43,374 nucleotides of DNA from NCBI GenBank assembly GCA_031255195.1, contig JAIRSZ010000065.1:1-43374 (forward strand), given 5' to 3'. Positions 1-11,144 of the stretch are shown piece by piece. The translations under genes were made by a program, and so were the position numbers. Position 1 is the first letter of the stretch. Every line of letters begins with the position of its first letter. This DNA is from Prevotellaceae bacterium. GTDB lineage: Bacteria > Bacteroidota > Bacteroidia > Bacteroidales > UBA932. The notes beneath the pieces were generated by a model, which was not told the origin of the DNA, searched no databases, and saw only the letters and a program-made list of their open reading frames with translations.

Positions 1-59
1 TCTCTTTCAGAGAGTGACGTTTTCGCGGCTACTACGCCGATTAATTCTGTTTTAGTCAT
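1..59 (-). CDS. HU/IHF-family DNA-binding protein, N-terminal fragment (runs off window)
   Basis: Reverse-strand ATG at 57-59 reads MTKTELIGVVAAKTSLSER..., which resembles the HU N-terminus (M-K-T-E-L-I...K-T-x-L-S). Confidence 0.6.
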   Translation of the reverse strand, partial: MTKTELIGVVAAKTSLSER

Positions 60-116
60 AAGTTTTTTGTTTTTTAGAAAATTGATATTTTGTTTATAAA
101 GTCCGATTTCTTCTAA

Positions 117-647
117 CTACCAGTCATACATGTCATTCCCATTACGGAGTCTGAACTTTCCGTCCGTTATTTTCCCGTCGTTTGTTTCGCAGGAAAATTT
201 GCCCTCCATAACCGTTTCGGTTAGTTTGGTAATCGTAAGTTCGCCGACCTTGGTCGGTTCACTGTCATAACCTTGATAGCTTTGATCAATGAATTCTTCT
301 TCCGAGAAGAGTTCGATTCGAATATTGGGCAGCACATCAATCGTACGGGTCACAATGTCGTAGCTTTTTCCCGCTTCCACTTGGCGGAGCACATCAATCC
401 GAATACCGATACTTTCTTTCTCCGCCACCAGCATGTACGATACCACCTCTCCCTCCACCTCATTCGTCGTATAATATGCGAGGACGCTGCTGGTGATCTT
501 GTGACTCTTACCATTATACTTAAATTGCATATAATAGTCCGACCCACCGCCGCCGTCGTCATCTTTCGCACAACCACCGACAAAGCACGACGCCGCCAGA
601 CCCAATACCATCATTAACCATAAAACTTTTACTCTTTTCATAATCAT
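117..647 (-). CDS. Hypothetical lipoprotein, predicted surface-exposed
   Basis: Signal peptide with lipobox (AASCFVGGC) followed by C-A-K-D-D-D, which resembles the Bacteroidota lipoprotein export signal. Confidence 0.75.
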   Translation of the reverse strand: MIMKRVKVLWLMMVLGLAASCFVGGCAKDDDGGGGSDYYMQFKYNGKSHKITSSVLAYYTTNEVEGEVVSYMLVAEKESIGIRIDVLRQVEAGKSYDIVTRTIDVLPNIRIELFSEEEFIDQSYQGYDSEPTKVGELTITKLTETVMEGKFSCETNDGKITDGKFRLRNGNDMYDW

Positions 648-778
648 TTTTTTACATCTGTTTATTCTCTCTGATTTTTATATTTCATCTATTGTTTGTT
701 TTGTATTTATTCAACATTTACGGAATACCTGTTCCATTTACCTCAACAAAAATGACTCGCCGGTTTTCTACTGCCGTC

Positions 779-1456
779 TCAGAACGACCATCCCAAGCGG
801 ATCAGCGGACTGCAAGTCGTTTTAAATTCCGAATATTTCACCTTGTCTTTCGGCGGATCACTCTTTTCCTTATCGCCGTCGATGGTCGTTTCAGTGCTCG
901 AATGTTTGAGCGATTTCGAACGCAGTGAAATGTTTATTTCTGCCCCGACATACAGGGTTTTTGCGAAATAGTAATTGAAGCCGCTGAACACGCCCAGTCC
1001 GACGGTATTCATCAATCCGCCATCGTTCTTGATCACCAGCTTATAGTCTTCGGCTTCCATCGTTGCCCGGTTGGATTCTGTGGCCAGAATCAACTCTGCA
1101 CCGATGTAGGGAGAGAGTTTTTCCGCGCCGGAGAAATAGCGAATCAGTCCCGGAGTGAAACTAATTTCCGAGGCGCTTGTTTTTGCTTTCGCTTTTTCGT
1201 CGCCTTTCAGGCCGTTGTCCTCTGAAGCCGATGTGCTGTTAAAACCTAACCCTATCCGGAGACCGACCTTGTCGGAGGTCATATACACGGCTTTGAGTTG
1301 CCCTTCCTGAAGCTGGATGCTTCCTTCCTCTGCAAACGGAGCGATTCCTGCCTCGAGCAGAAAGGCGCCTTTTTCCGGTTTGATACTTCCTGTCTGCGCT
1401 GTGGCCATCAGGGCCGACAGCATAAAAATTCCTGCGAATAATACATTCTTTTTCAT
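779..1456 (-). CDS. Outer-membrane beta-barrel family protein
   Basis: MKKNVLFAGIFMLSALMATAQ signal peptide, alternating amphipathic strands, C-terminal aromatic (RLGWSF). An in-frame upstream ATG at 1495 overlaps the upstream gene's stop by 4 nt. Confidence 0.75.
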   Translation of the reverse strand: MKKNVLFAGIFMLSALMATAQTGSIKPEKGAFLLEAGIAPFAEEGSIQLQEGQLKAVYMTSDKVGLRIGLGFNSTSASEDNGLKGDEKAKAKTSASEISFTPGLIRYFSGAEKLSPYIGAELILATESNRATMEAEDYKLVIKNDGGLMNTVGLGVFSGFNYYFAKTLYVGAEINISLRSKSLKHSSTETTIDGDKEKSDPPKDKVKYSEFKTTCSPLIRLGWSF

Positions 1457-1491
1457 TGTTGTTATATTTAAATTTGATAAAAAAAATCCTT

Positions 1492-3627
1492 TCATTCTTT
1501 CCTGCGATTGACCGTCGAGGGCAAATGCCGTGTATCCTCACTCGTTGACCTTACACCCGAATTAACTCTCTCTGAGATGCCGTCGGAATCGTAAAACAGA
1601 CGGCCATTCCCGTTGTTAATCAACTCAGGATTCCCATTGTCATCAATCATAACCAGAGCAAAGTGCAAGTTACGGATCCCGGAAGGCGTCATGGTTCCGG
1701 AAAAGATTTCTGCTGATGTACAGTAGTATTTGCCTTCTTTTTCGTTAATCAGTTCGACAAAAACAGTGAAGTTATTACCTTCCCCTACAATAAATGCGCC
1801 GTTTCCCCATCCGAGAGCGTCTCCCTCAATTTGCGTAACCTTGATCGTCAGATTGGTATTGTTCTGTTCGGAAAAAGTGAGATACGCATCATTAAATAGT
1901 TCTCCAGGCGAATAACCGTCCTGGAAATTACTTTTTTTCAGAATGGCCGGCGCAACTTTATACGTTCCGGAAAGGGAAGGTGGATTGCCGCCGCCGTAGA
2001 TAGGCAGACCCAGGTCTCTCATTTCATCCTGTATTTCTTTCGGAACGATTTTGTTGATTTCTTCCGTGATACCCTGCTCATCCAGCGTAGTAAACTGTTT
2101 CACGTCTCCGTAGGCCGTAACGCCGTTCACATTCTTAGCAAAGGCGCGATAATAATAGGTTGTTTTGGGCGTCAGACCGACGTAGCTCAGTTTGAATGGC
2201 TCCGGATAATTTGTTCCCCCGTTATACGCCATTTCCGTTCGACGTCCATTTGTCACATCCGGTTTCGTAGATAAGTAAAATCCGGTTTCGGTAACAGCCC
2301 CTCCCCCATTGGAAGCGATTTCGCCGTTCAACGTGACGATGGTCCGTGACAGATCGCTGATGCCCGTGGTGTTCACCTGAAAAGGAATTTCAACCAGACG
2401 GAAATTTCCGGCGCTGGACGGCAGGTATTTTAAATAGGCTTTGGGATAAGGTTTTCCGTTTACTTCTTTTATAGTTTGAGTTTCGAAATCTACGCTCAAA
2501 TCATTGTAATCACTGACTACATTCGCCGGTCTTTTCGCAATCAAAATCATATTCGGATAGTATGTTCGCAGACTCCAGGGATAGTCGGCCAGATATTGCA
2601 TGGCTTCATTGATGGTATGTCCTTTCAGCAGTCTGCTATATAAACGGTATCCGGCTTCAGTGCCGGAATAAGTAGAATTGTACCATCCCAAATAGACGCT
2701 TGCACCGCGACTGATAAATGCTTCTGCTATGGATGTATCTTCTCCGTAATCATCGCATCCCAGAGTTTTACATGCACCGACATAAATACATGCACCCTCA
2801 AAAGACTTATCGGATGTATATTGGGTTGTTATAAATTTACTGTTTATAGCATAGACCTTGCTTGACATTTTTGTAATGGACCCATCCAGCATTTTCTTCC
2901 ACACAAACGTATTTATCATGAGGGTATTTTTCAGAGGAGCGGGAGTGTATTTATTGCTATTAAAAGTCTGTCCCGTACATATCCACGTATGATTACCGAA
3001 CATGCCGCCATGTGCAATATAATAAATGGCGTCATAGCCGCTGAGGGAATTGCCGAGGAATTCCAGACTTACTTGAGATCCTATGCGTATAGTAACATCA
3101 CAGTCCGCGAAAAGGGTGGACACGTCTTTGTTAAGCTGATTGAGTAATTCTTGTTTTTCAGGAATTTCGTTTATTTGCTGGTTTAGAATCAGTATGGACT
3201 TTTTGCTGCCGGATTGCCTTAACGAAGCGGACTGTAAGGTGGGTGCAACCATTTGCCGCAGTTCGTCCGAAAAGAGACTCGGATCCGAATCCGGGGGAAT
3301 AAACCATCCGACAACTTGTTCATCCTTAAATTCGATAAACAGTCCGTCGGACGTAACTTCCACACTTTCTACTTCCTTTACTTTCCTGTATTCCGCTGCC
3401 ATTATCTCAAATCCTCCGATAGGGTCATCGCTTAGCAGGATTGAATCGGCCGTCAACTTGATTTTCTGATAGGCTTTTTCAATTTTTTCATTGGAACTTC
3501 CGTTCTCTTCATCCTTGTCAAAAATTCCGTCAATAAGATCACATCCGAAGAGGCACATACAGCCTGCAATCGCGGTCAAGAGGATGCGGGTAAACCTACT
3601 CATTCTTTCAAACATCTTACTTTTCAT
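1492..3627 (-). CDS. Caspase/CHAT-like (clan CD peptidase fold) lipoprotein with fibronectin-type-III-like domain
   Basis: Lipobox ...CLFGC+DLIDGIFDKDEENG; 'DAIYYIAHGG' (His) and 'ACIYVGACKTLG' (Cys), then 'IAEAFISRGASVYLGW', as in CHAT/caspase folds; FN3-like 'GFYLSTKPDVTNG...YYYRAFAKNVNGVTAYGDVKQFTTLD'. Confidence 0.75.
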   Translation of the reverse strand: MKSKMFERMSRFTRILLTAIAGCMCLFGCDLIDGIFDKDEENGSSNEKIEKAYQKIKLTADSILLSDDPIGGFEIMAAEYRKVKEVESVEVTSDGLFIEFKDEQVVGWFIPPDSDPSLFSDELRQMVAPTLQSASLRQSGSKKSILILNQQINEIPEKQELLNQLNKDVSTLFADCDVTIRIGSQVSLEFLGNSLSGYDAIYYIAHGGMFGNHTWICTGQTFNSNKYTPAPLKNTLMINTFVWKKMLDGSITKMSSKVYAINSKFITTQYTSDKSFEGACIYVGACKTLGCDDYGEDTSIAEAFISRGASVYLGWYNSTYSGTEAGYRLYSRLLKGHTINEAMQYLADYPWSLRTYYPNMILIAKRPANVVSDYNDLSVDFETQTIKEVNGKPYPKAYLKYLPSSAGNFRLVEIPFQVNTTGISDLSRTIVTLNGEIASNGGGAVTETGFYLSTKPDVTNGRRTEMAYNGGTNYPEPFKLSYVGLTPKTTYYYRAFAKNVNGVTAYGDVKQFTTLDEQGITEEINKIVPKEIQDEMRDLGLPIYGGGNPPSLSGTYKVAPAILKKSNFQDGYSPGELFNDAYLTFSEQNNTNLTIKVTQIEGDALGWGNGAFIVGEGNNFTVFVELINEKEGKYYCTSAEIFSGTMTPSGIRNLHFALVMIDDNGNPELINNGNGRLFYDSDGISERVNSGVRSTSEDTRHLPSTVNRRKE

Positions 3628-3816
3628 TTTTTTCTATTTATTGATTATTAAGTATTTATTTATCCTAATCCGTTGTTGTCGACACAGTTGAAGACCCCAC
3701 AGGAGAACTTCCTGCAGACGTCGTTGAACCGGTTTGTATTTTGGAAATACGATCAGATGCAGATATATCGAACGTGGATACGCACAATATAAATGGTTAA
3801 TAAAATATAGAGGACG

Positions 3817-3944
<128 letters not shown>

Positions 3945-4327
3945 AATAGTATAGGGGCAAAAATATATTTTGTCCCTACGTATGCATCATAAAAATTTTG
4001 GTTTGTCTGATTTATTTTATTTAAGCAGCTCATGGTACAGCGTAAAATGATGAGGTGCAAAGGTATGTATTTTTCCAATACCATGTTGCCCAATTAATGT
4101 TAAAGTACACGAAACACAAAATATTCAAGACTTCAATGATTTCCTCAACAACACTTGGGCTTTTGAGCCTCTGCCTGTACATTGCCGCCAACAGCTACGG
4201 GCTGGCGTTCCTCCGCTGCACTACGGAATGATGGTGCGGGTGGGAGAGGACGCGACGGGAGGGAGGAAACACGATAGAGAGGCGCGGGAATCAGGAAAAG
4301 AGAAAAAGTACGTAAAAGCGAGGAATC

Positions 4328-6085
4328 CTACTTGTTGCCTGCCTTTTTGTAGAGGCGGCAGAGGGTTTTTACTTCGGCAGATTTTTTTGCCTTGGGGCAT
4401 AGCTTGAAAAAGAACTCCAAGCTGTAGCGAGCGTTAATGTTCAACGCCCGCTCTAAGCAGGTGAGGCACTTCTCCATGTCTTGCAGCGAAAAGTGGAGCG
4501 CCGCCATGTAGCAGTGGGGCTGGGCTATGGGAGCGCCTGCGCAGCGTTTTTCGGCCAGCTTTAGCAGGGGCGTTGTGCCGGGCGTGTCCTCCACAACCAG
4601 CTCGTAGAGCATCTCAATGGCGCCCGGGCAGTGCTCTCTGCCCGCCAGCGCGCGCTTGAGGGAGCGCAGCATTTCCTTTGGCTCGCCCCTCCGACGCTGT
4701 AGCGTTGCCAGCAGGTACCAGGCGTCCGAGCACCGGTCGTCCAGCGCCACGGCGCGCTGCGCGTAGCGGTAGGCGTCCTCCGGCCTGTTTCCGCTGTCGA
4801 GCAGCATCGACATTCTGAGGTACAGGTGCGGCTGGTCGGGGTTGGCGTTGATGGCGGCGGCGTAAACGCGGTAGGCCACGTCCAGCTCGCCCCGGCTTTC
4901 GTACAACATTCCCACCTCGCACGCTAAGAGGAGGTTGTGCTTGTCTGCCTTCAGCAGCTTTTCGTACATTTCCAGCTCCTTTTCGGGCAACCCCATGGCC
5001 AAGTAGATGGAGGCTTTTACCTCGCAAACGTCGGCGCTCAGGTCTTCGTCAATGAGGGCGGAGGTGTCGCAGGCCATGAGCGCCTCCTCGAACAGCTCCA
5101 TGTAGCAGCATACGCGGGCAAGGCTCAGCCACAGGTGGGGGTTGCCGGGGTTTTCCTCCACCATCGTCCGGCAGAGCAGCAGGGCGGTATCGTAGTCCAG
5201 CGTTGCCTCGTAGTGCTCCATGAGCATGTCGAACAGCTCCATGTCGTAGGGGCAGACGTTTACGCCTTTGAGCAGCAGCTCTCCGGCCTCCTCAATCTTT
5301 CCTGTTTCGTTCAGGAGCTCTGCCTTTCCGCAGTAGGCCTGCGGCATTTTTTCGTCCAGCAGCAGGGCGTAGTCGTAGGCCTGCATAGCCTCGTCAACGC
5401 CTTCCAGCACGTCGGCCAAGTTGCACCACATTTGCGGGTCAAACGGGTTTTTCTCAACGCATTTTTTGTAGCAGGCAGCTGCGCTCTCCAGGTCGTCCAG
5501 CTCCACGTAGGCGTTGGCCAGGCAGTCCAGCAGCACGGGCGAGCGTTCCACCTTGTCCCTAAAGTTTTTCAGATTTCGTATGGCCTCCTCGCACCTGTCC
5601 TGCTCCAGCAGGCCGTTGGTAACGATGGTGAGCACCTGCTCCACGTCGAAGAGGTCGATGGCCTCGCTGTTCAGCAGGTCGTGCTGCACCGCCAGCCCCT
5701 CCCTGACTTTCCCCGTCAAAATCAGGGCGTATGCCTTGGAGAGCTTTAGCCTGAACGGGTCGAGGTCTATCACGTGCTCCGACTGCTCGAGCTGAAAGAT
5801 GATGCTCAGCGCCTTGCGGGGCTTGTTGGTGAAGGCAAAGAGGGAGGCTTTTATCAGGCGAATGGAGGGCGAGAACGGGTGCACTTTTTCGGCAAAGGCA
5901 ATGGCTTGCATGGCCTTTTTCAGCTCAAAGCGGTCGCTGTAGTAGTCAATGATGTCTTCAAACTCGGACACGTCAAAGTAGCTGGCGCGGCCTTGCGCCA
6001 GCATTTCCTCGTAGCGGCCAATCAACGATTCTTCCTCGCTATCTAAGAAGCCAAACTCTTCTCCGAAATCTTTTTTATTGTTCAC
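4328..6085 (-). CDS. Tetratricopeptide repeat protein
   Basis: Many TPR-like motifs (e.g. CLANAYVELDDLESAAACYKKCVEKNPFDPQMWCNLADVLE). Confidence 0.9.
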   Translation of the reverse strand: MNNKKDFGEEFGFLDSEEESLIGRYEEMLAQGRASYFDVSEFEDIIDYYSDRFELKKAMQAIAFAEKVHPFSPSIRLIKASLFAFTNKPRKALSIIFQLEQSEHVIDLDPFRLKLSKAYALILTGKVREGLAVQHDLLNSEAIDLFDVEQVLTIVTNGLLEQDRCEEAIRNLKNFRDKVERSPVLLDCLANAYVELDDLESAAACYKKCVEKNPFDPQMWCNLADVLEGVDEAMQAYDYALLLDEKMPQAYCGKAELLNETGKIEEAGELLLKGVNVCPYDMELFDMLMEHYEATLDYDTALLLCRTMVEENPGNPHLWLSLARVCCYMELFEEALMACDTSALIDEDLSADVCEVKASIYLAMGLPEKELEMYEKLLKADKHNLLLACEVGMLYESRGELDVAYRVYAAAINANPDQPHLYLRMSMLLDSGNRPEDAYRYAQRAVALDDRCSDAWYLLATLQRRRGEPKEMLRSLKRALAGREHCPGAIEMLYELVVEDTPGTTPLLKLAEKRCAGAPIAQPHCYMAALHFSLQDMEKCLTCLERALNINARYSLEFFFKLCPKAKKSAEVKTLCRLYKKAGNK

Positions 6086-6086
6086 C

Positions 6087-6986
6087 TTACTGTAAATTTT
6101 CGTTTTTCAGCTCGTCCATTTTCTGCGCTATTGAGGCCACGAGGTTTTCCGTTGCCGGAATTAGCGGCAGGCGCAGCACGTTGGCGGCGATGCCCAGCAG
6201 CGAGAGCGCCGCCTTAACGCCGGTGGGGTTTCCTTCGGCAAAGAGCGCCTCCACCATCGGCGTCATTGCCATGTGGATTTTTGCGGCCTCGTCGTACTTT
6301 TGCGCGCCCGCCAGGTTCACCATGCCGGCAACCTGCTTGGGAAAGGCGTTGGCTGCGACAGAAATCACGCCGTTTGCTCCCACGGCCATGAGCGGGAGGG
6401 TGAGCGCGTCGTCGCCCGATAGCACCACAAAGTTCTGCGGGCGGTCGCGCAGGATGCGGCTTATCTGCGACAGGTTGCCCGACGCTTCTTTGATACCCAT
6501 AATATTTTTCACCTCGTGCGCCAGCCGCAGGGTGGTTTCGGCGGAGATGTTTACCCCCGTGCGTCCGGGCACGTTGTAGAGCAGCACGGGCGCCGGCGAC
6601 GCTGCCGCAACGGCCTTGTAGTGCTCGTACAGCCCCTGCTGCGAGGGCTTGTTGTAGTAGGGCGCAACGGAGAGCAGCGCGTCAACCCCGCCAAAGTCTG
6701 TCCGTCGTATTTTTTCCACAACATTTGCCGTGTTGTTGCCTCCAAGACCAAGCGCTATGGGCAAATTTTTTGCGTTGCTCGACTTGATGCACGTCAACAC
6801 CTCCTTCCTTTCGCCGTCGGACAATGTTGGCGTTTCGGCGGTAGTGCCGAGGGCTACCAGAAAGTTCACCCCGTTGTCTGCCACAAAGTTTACCAGCTTG
6901 GTAAGAGCTGCGTAGTCCACGCGCCGTCCTTTTGCGTCGAACGGGGTTACCAGAGCCACACCTGTACCTGTTATTTTGCTTGCCAT
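6087..6986 (-). CDS. dapA: 4-hydroxy-tetrahydrodipicolinate synthase
   Basis: GTGVALVTPFD..., LGTTAETPTLS, YNVPGRTGVN, GIKEASGNL: DapA hallmarks. Confidence 0.97.
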   Translation of the reverse strand: MASKITGTGVALVTPFDAKGRRVDYAALTKLVNFVADNGVNFLVALGTTAETPTLSDGERKEVLTCIKSSNAKNLPIALGLGGNNTANVVEKIRRTDFGGVDALLSVAPYYNKPSQQGLYEHYKAVAAASPAPVLLYNVPGRTGVNISAETTLRLAHEVKNIMGIKEASGNLSQISRILRDRPQNFVVLSGDDALTLPLMAVGANGVISVAANAFPKQVAGMVNLAGAQKYDEAAKIHMAMTPMVEALFAEGNPTGVKAALSLLGIAANVLRLPLIPATENLVASIAQKMDELKNENLQ

Positions 6987-7004
6987 ACGTTACTGCTGCT
7001 TTTT

Positions 7005-9591
<2,587 letters not shown>

Positions 9592-9742
9592 TCATCTAAA
9601 TTCCTGCCAAAATTACATGAAAAACATTCGTTTTCCAAGCGCGCATTGATAAAAAAATATCTTACTTTGCAACCAAAGCGACCTCCGGTTGCGTCTAATG
9701 GTAAATCAATCTTTTTTATTCACCATTAATACAAAAAAATTT

Positions 9743-10150
9743 ATGGGAAATGTATTTGGAGGTATACTTGCAATCCTGGGAGTATTTTTTTGCGTTCCCG
9801 CAGCAGTTGTGCTCATTTTCTGGTTTTTGTTCAAATCCATCCGCCGGCGGAATGAGCTGAAAGCCGAAATTTTCAGCAAAGCTATCGAAAAAGGCGTGGA
9901 GCTGCCGGCAAATTTTTTCAGCTCCGTCCCCAAGGTAAAGGCAGGGGTACACGCATGGCTTATCTGCGGCATTATCTTTATTGCCTTGGGGGTGGGTACT
10001 AGCCTGATATTTATCTTGCTCGCCTTCTGGAAGGTAAGAATTGTTACCTCCTTTGTCCTTGGGGTAATTCCGCTCGTGCTGGGGCTTGGCTTCCTACTCA
10101 TTCACCGCTTCACCAACAGAAATCGTCAGGAGCAGAGTGAGCAGAAGTGA
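9743..10150 (+). CDS. DUF6249-like small membrane protein
   Basis: MGNVFGGILAILGVFFCVPAAVVLIFWFLFKSIRRRNELKAEIF, two further TM segments; directly upstream of and overlapping the sigma factor. Confidence 0.75.
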   Translation: MGNVFGGILAILGVFFCVPAAVVLIFWFLFKSIRRRNELKAEIFSKAIEKGVELPANFFSSVPKVKAGVHAWLICGIIFIALGVGTSLIFILLAFWKVRIVTSFVLGVIPLVLGLGFLLIHRFTNRNRQEQSEQK

Positions 10151-10670
10151 GGAATTTGCGCTGGTATCGCGCGCAGCGCTGCTGGGCGACATGGAGGCTT
10201 TCGGCGTGCTGGTCGAGGCCTACCGGTCGCCCGTGCTGCGCTTCCTGCACAACCTGTGCGGCGACGGGGAGCTGAGCAAAGACCTTGCCCAGGAAGCTTT
10301 CCTCAAGGCTTGGCTCAACATCCGGTCGTTTCGCGCTGCCGCAAAGTTCTCCACGTGGCTATTCCGCATTGCCTACAACGTTTTTTACGACAACGCGCGG
10401 GCGCAAAAGATCTGCGTTAACCTCGACAGCGCAGCCCTCCGGCTGGAGGCCGCCGCGCCAAACATCGACCGCAGCGTGGACTTTGCCCGCTCCCTGTCGA
10501 TACTCAAGAGCGACGAGCGGTCGGCTATGCTGCTCTTCTACATGGAAGACTTTAGCGTGCAGAAGATTGCGCAGGTGATGGGGCGACCGCCGGGCACTGT
10601 GAAATCGCTGCTCTTTAGGGGAAAAGAAAAATTATCGGTTTACTTAAAAGATTCGGGATATGACATATAA
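10137..10670 (+). CDS. RNA polymerase sigma factor, ECF (sigma-70 family)
   Basis: Region 2 'LVEAYRSPVLRFLHNLCGDGELSKDLAQEAFLKAWLNI', region 4 'FSVQKIAQVMGRPPGTVKSLLFRGKEKL'. GTG start chosen, overlapping the previous stop. Confidence 0.9.
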   Translation: MSRSEEFALVSRAALLGDMEAFGVLVEAYRSPVLRFLHNLCGDGELSKDLAQEAFLKAWLNIRSFRAAAKFSTWLFRIAYNVFYDNARAQKICVNLDSAALRLEAAAPNIDRSVDFARSLSILKSDERSAMLLFYMEDFSVQKIAQVMGRPPGTVKSLLFRGKEKLSVYLKDSGYDI

Positions 10671-11106
10671 CGGCATAAGCGCGCCCAACGCGGGCAGGTG
10701 GTTCAAAGACCACCGGCAGGAGCTTGCCGACGACGGCTTTACCCAAAAGCTCATGAGGCGGCTTCCGCCCAAGCCGTCGCTGCTGCCGCAGGCTGCTGCT
10801 GCTTTGGGCATGGTGGGGATGGGCGTTGCGGTTTTTTTGGCCTTAGCCGCTACGGACGCCGGCGCAGTTGTTGGCAGCGTCCGAAATTTTGTTGCCGCCG
10901 CGAGCAATTCCGTCATTTTCCTTTCGTCAACGCTGGTTGCCACCCTCGACGGCTTTTTTCACGCCGTTGCCGCCGCTCCCGTTGCCGCCGCCACCGCTGC
11001 TTCCCTGTCGCCGCAGCTCGCGGTGGTTGCCGTTGCTACCCTGGTGGAGATTGCAGCTTCGGCGCTCGCCATCTTCATTTTCCACGAAAGCGCAGAGGCT
11101 GCGTGA
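10660..11106 (+). CDS. Putative anti-sigma-like membrane protein (DUF5056-like)
   Basis: Overlaps sigma 3' end by 11 nt; N-terminal cytosolic segment followed by Ala-rich TM segments. Confidence 0.65.
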   Translation: MTYNGISAPNAGRWFKDHRQELADDGFTQKLMRRLPPKPSLLPQAAAALGMVGMGVAVFLALAATDAGAVVGSVRNFVAAASNSVIFLSSTLVATLDGFFHAVAAAPVAAATAASLSPQLAVVAVATLVEIAASALAIFIFHESAEAA

Positions 11107-11144
11107 CGAGGCGGGCAGGCGGCCTTCCTTCATTTTTGTTCTTC

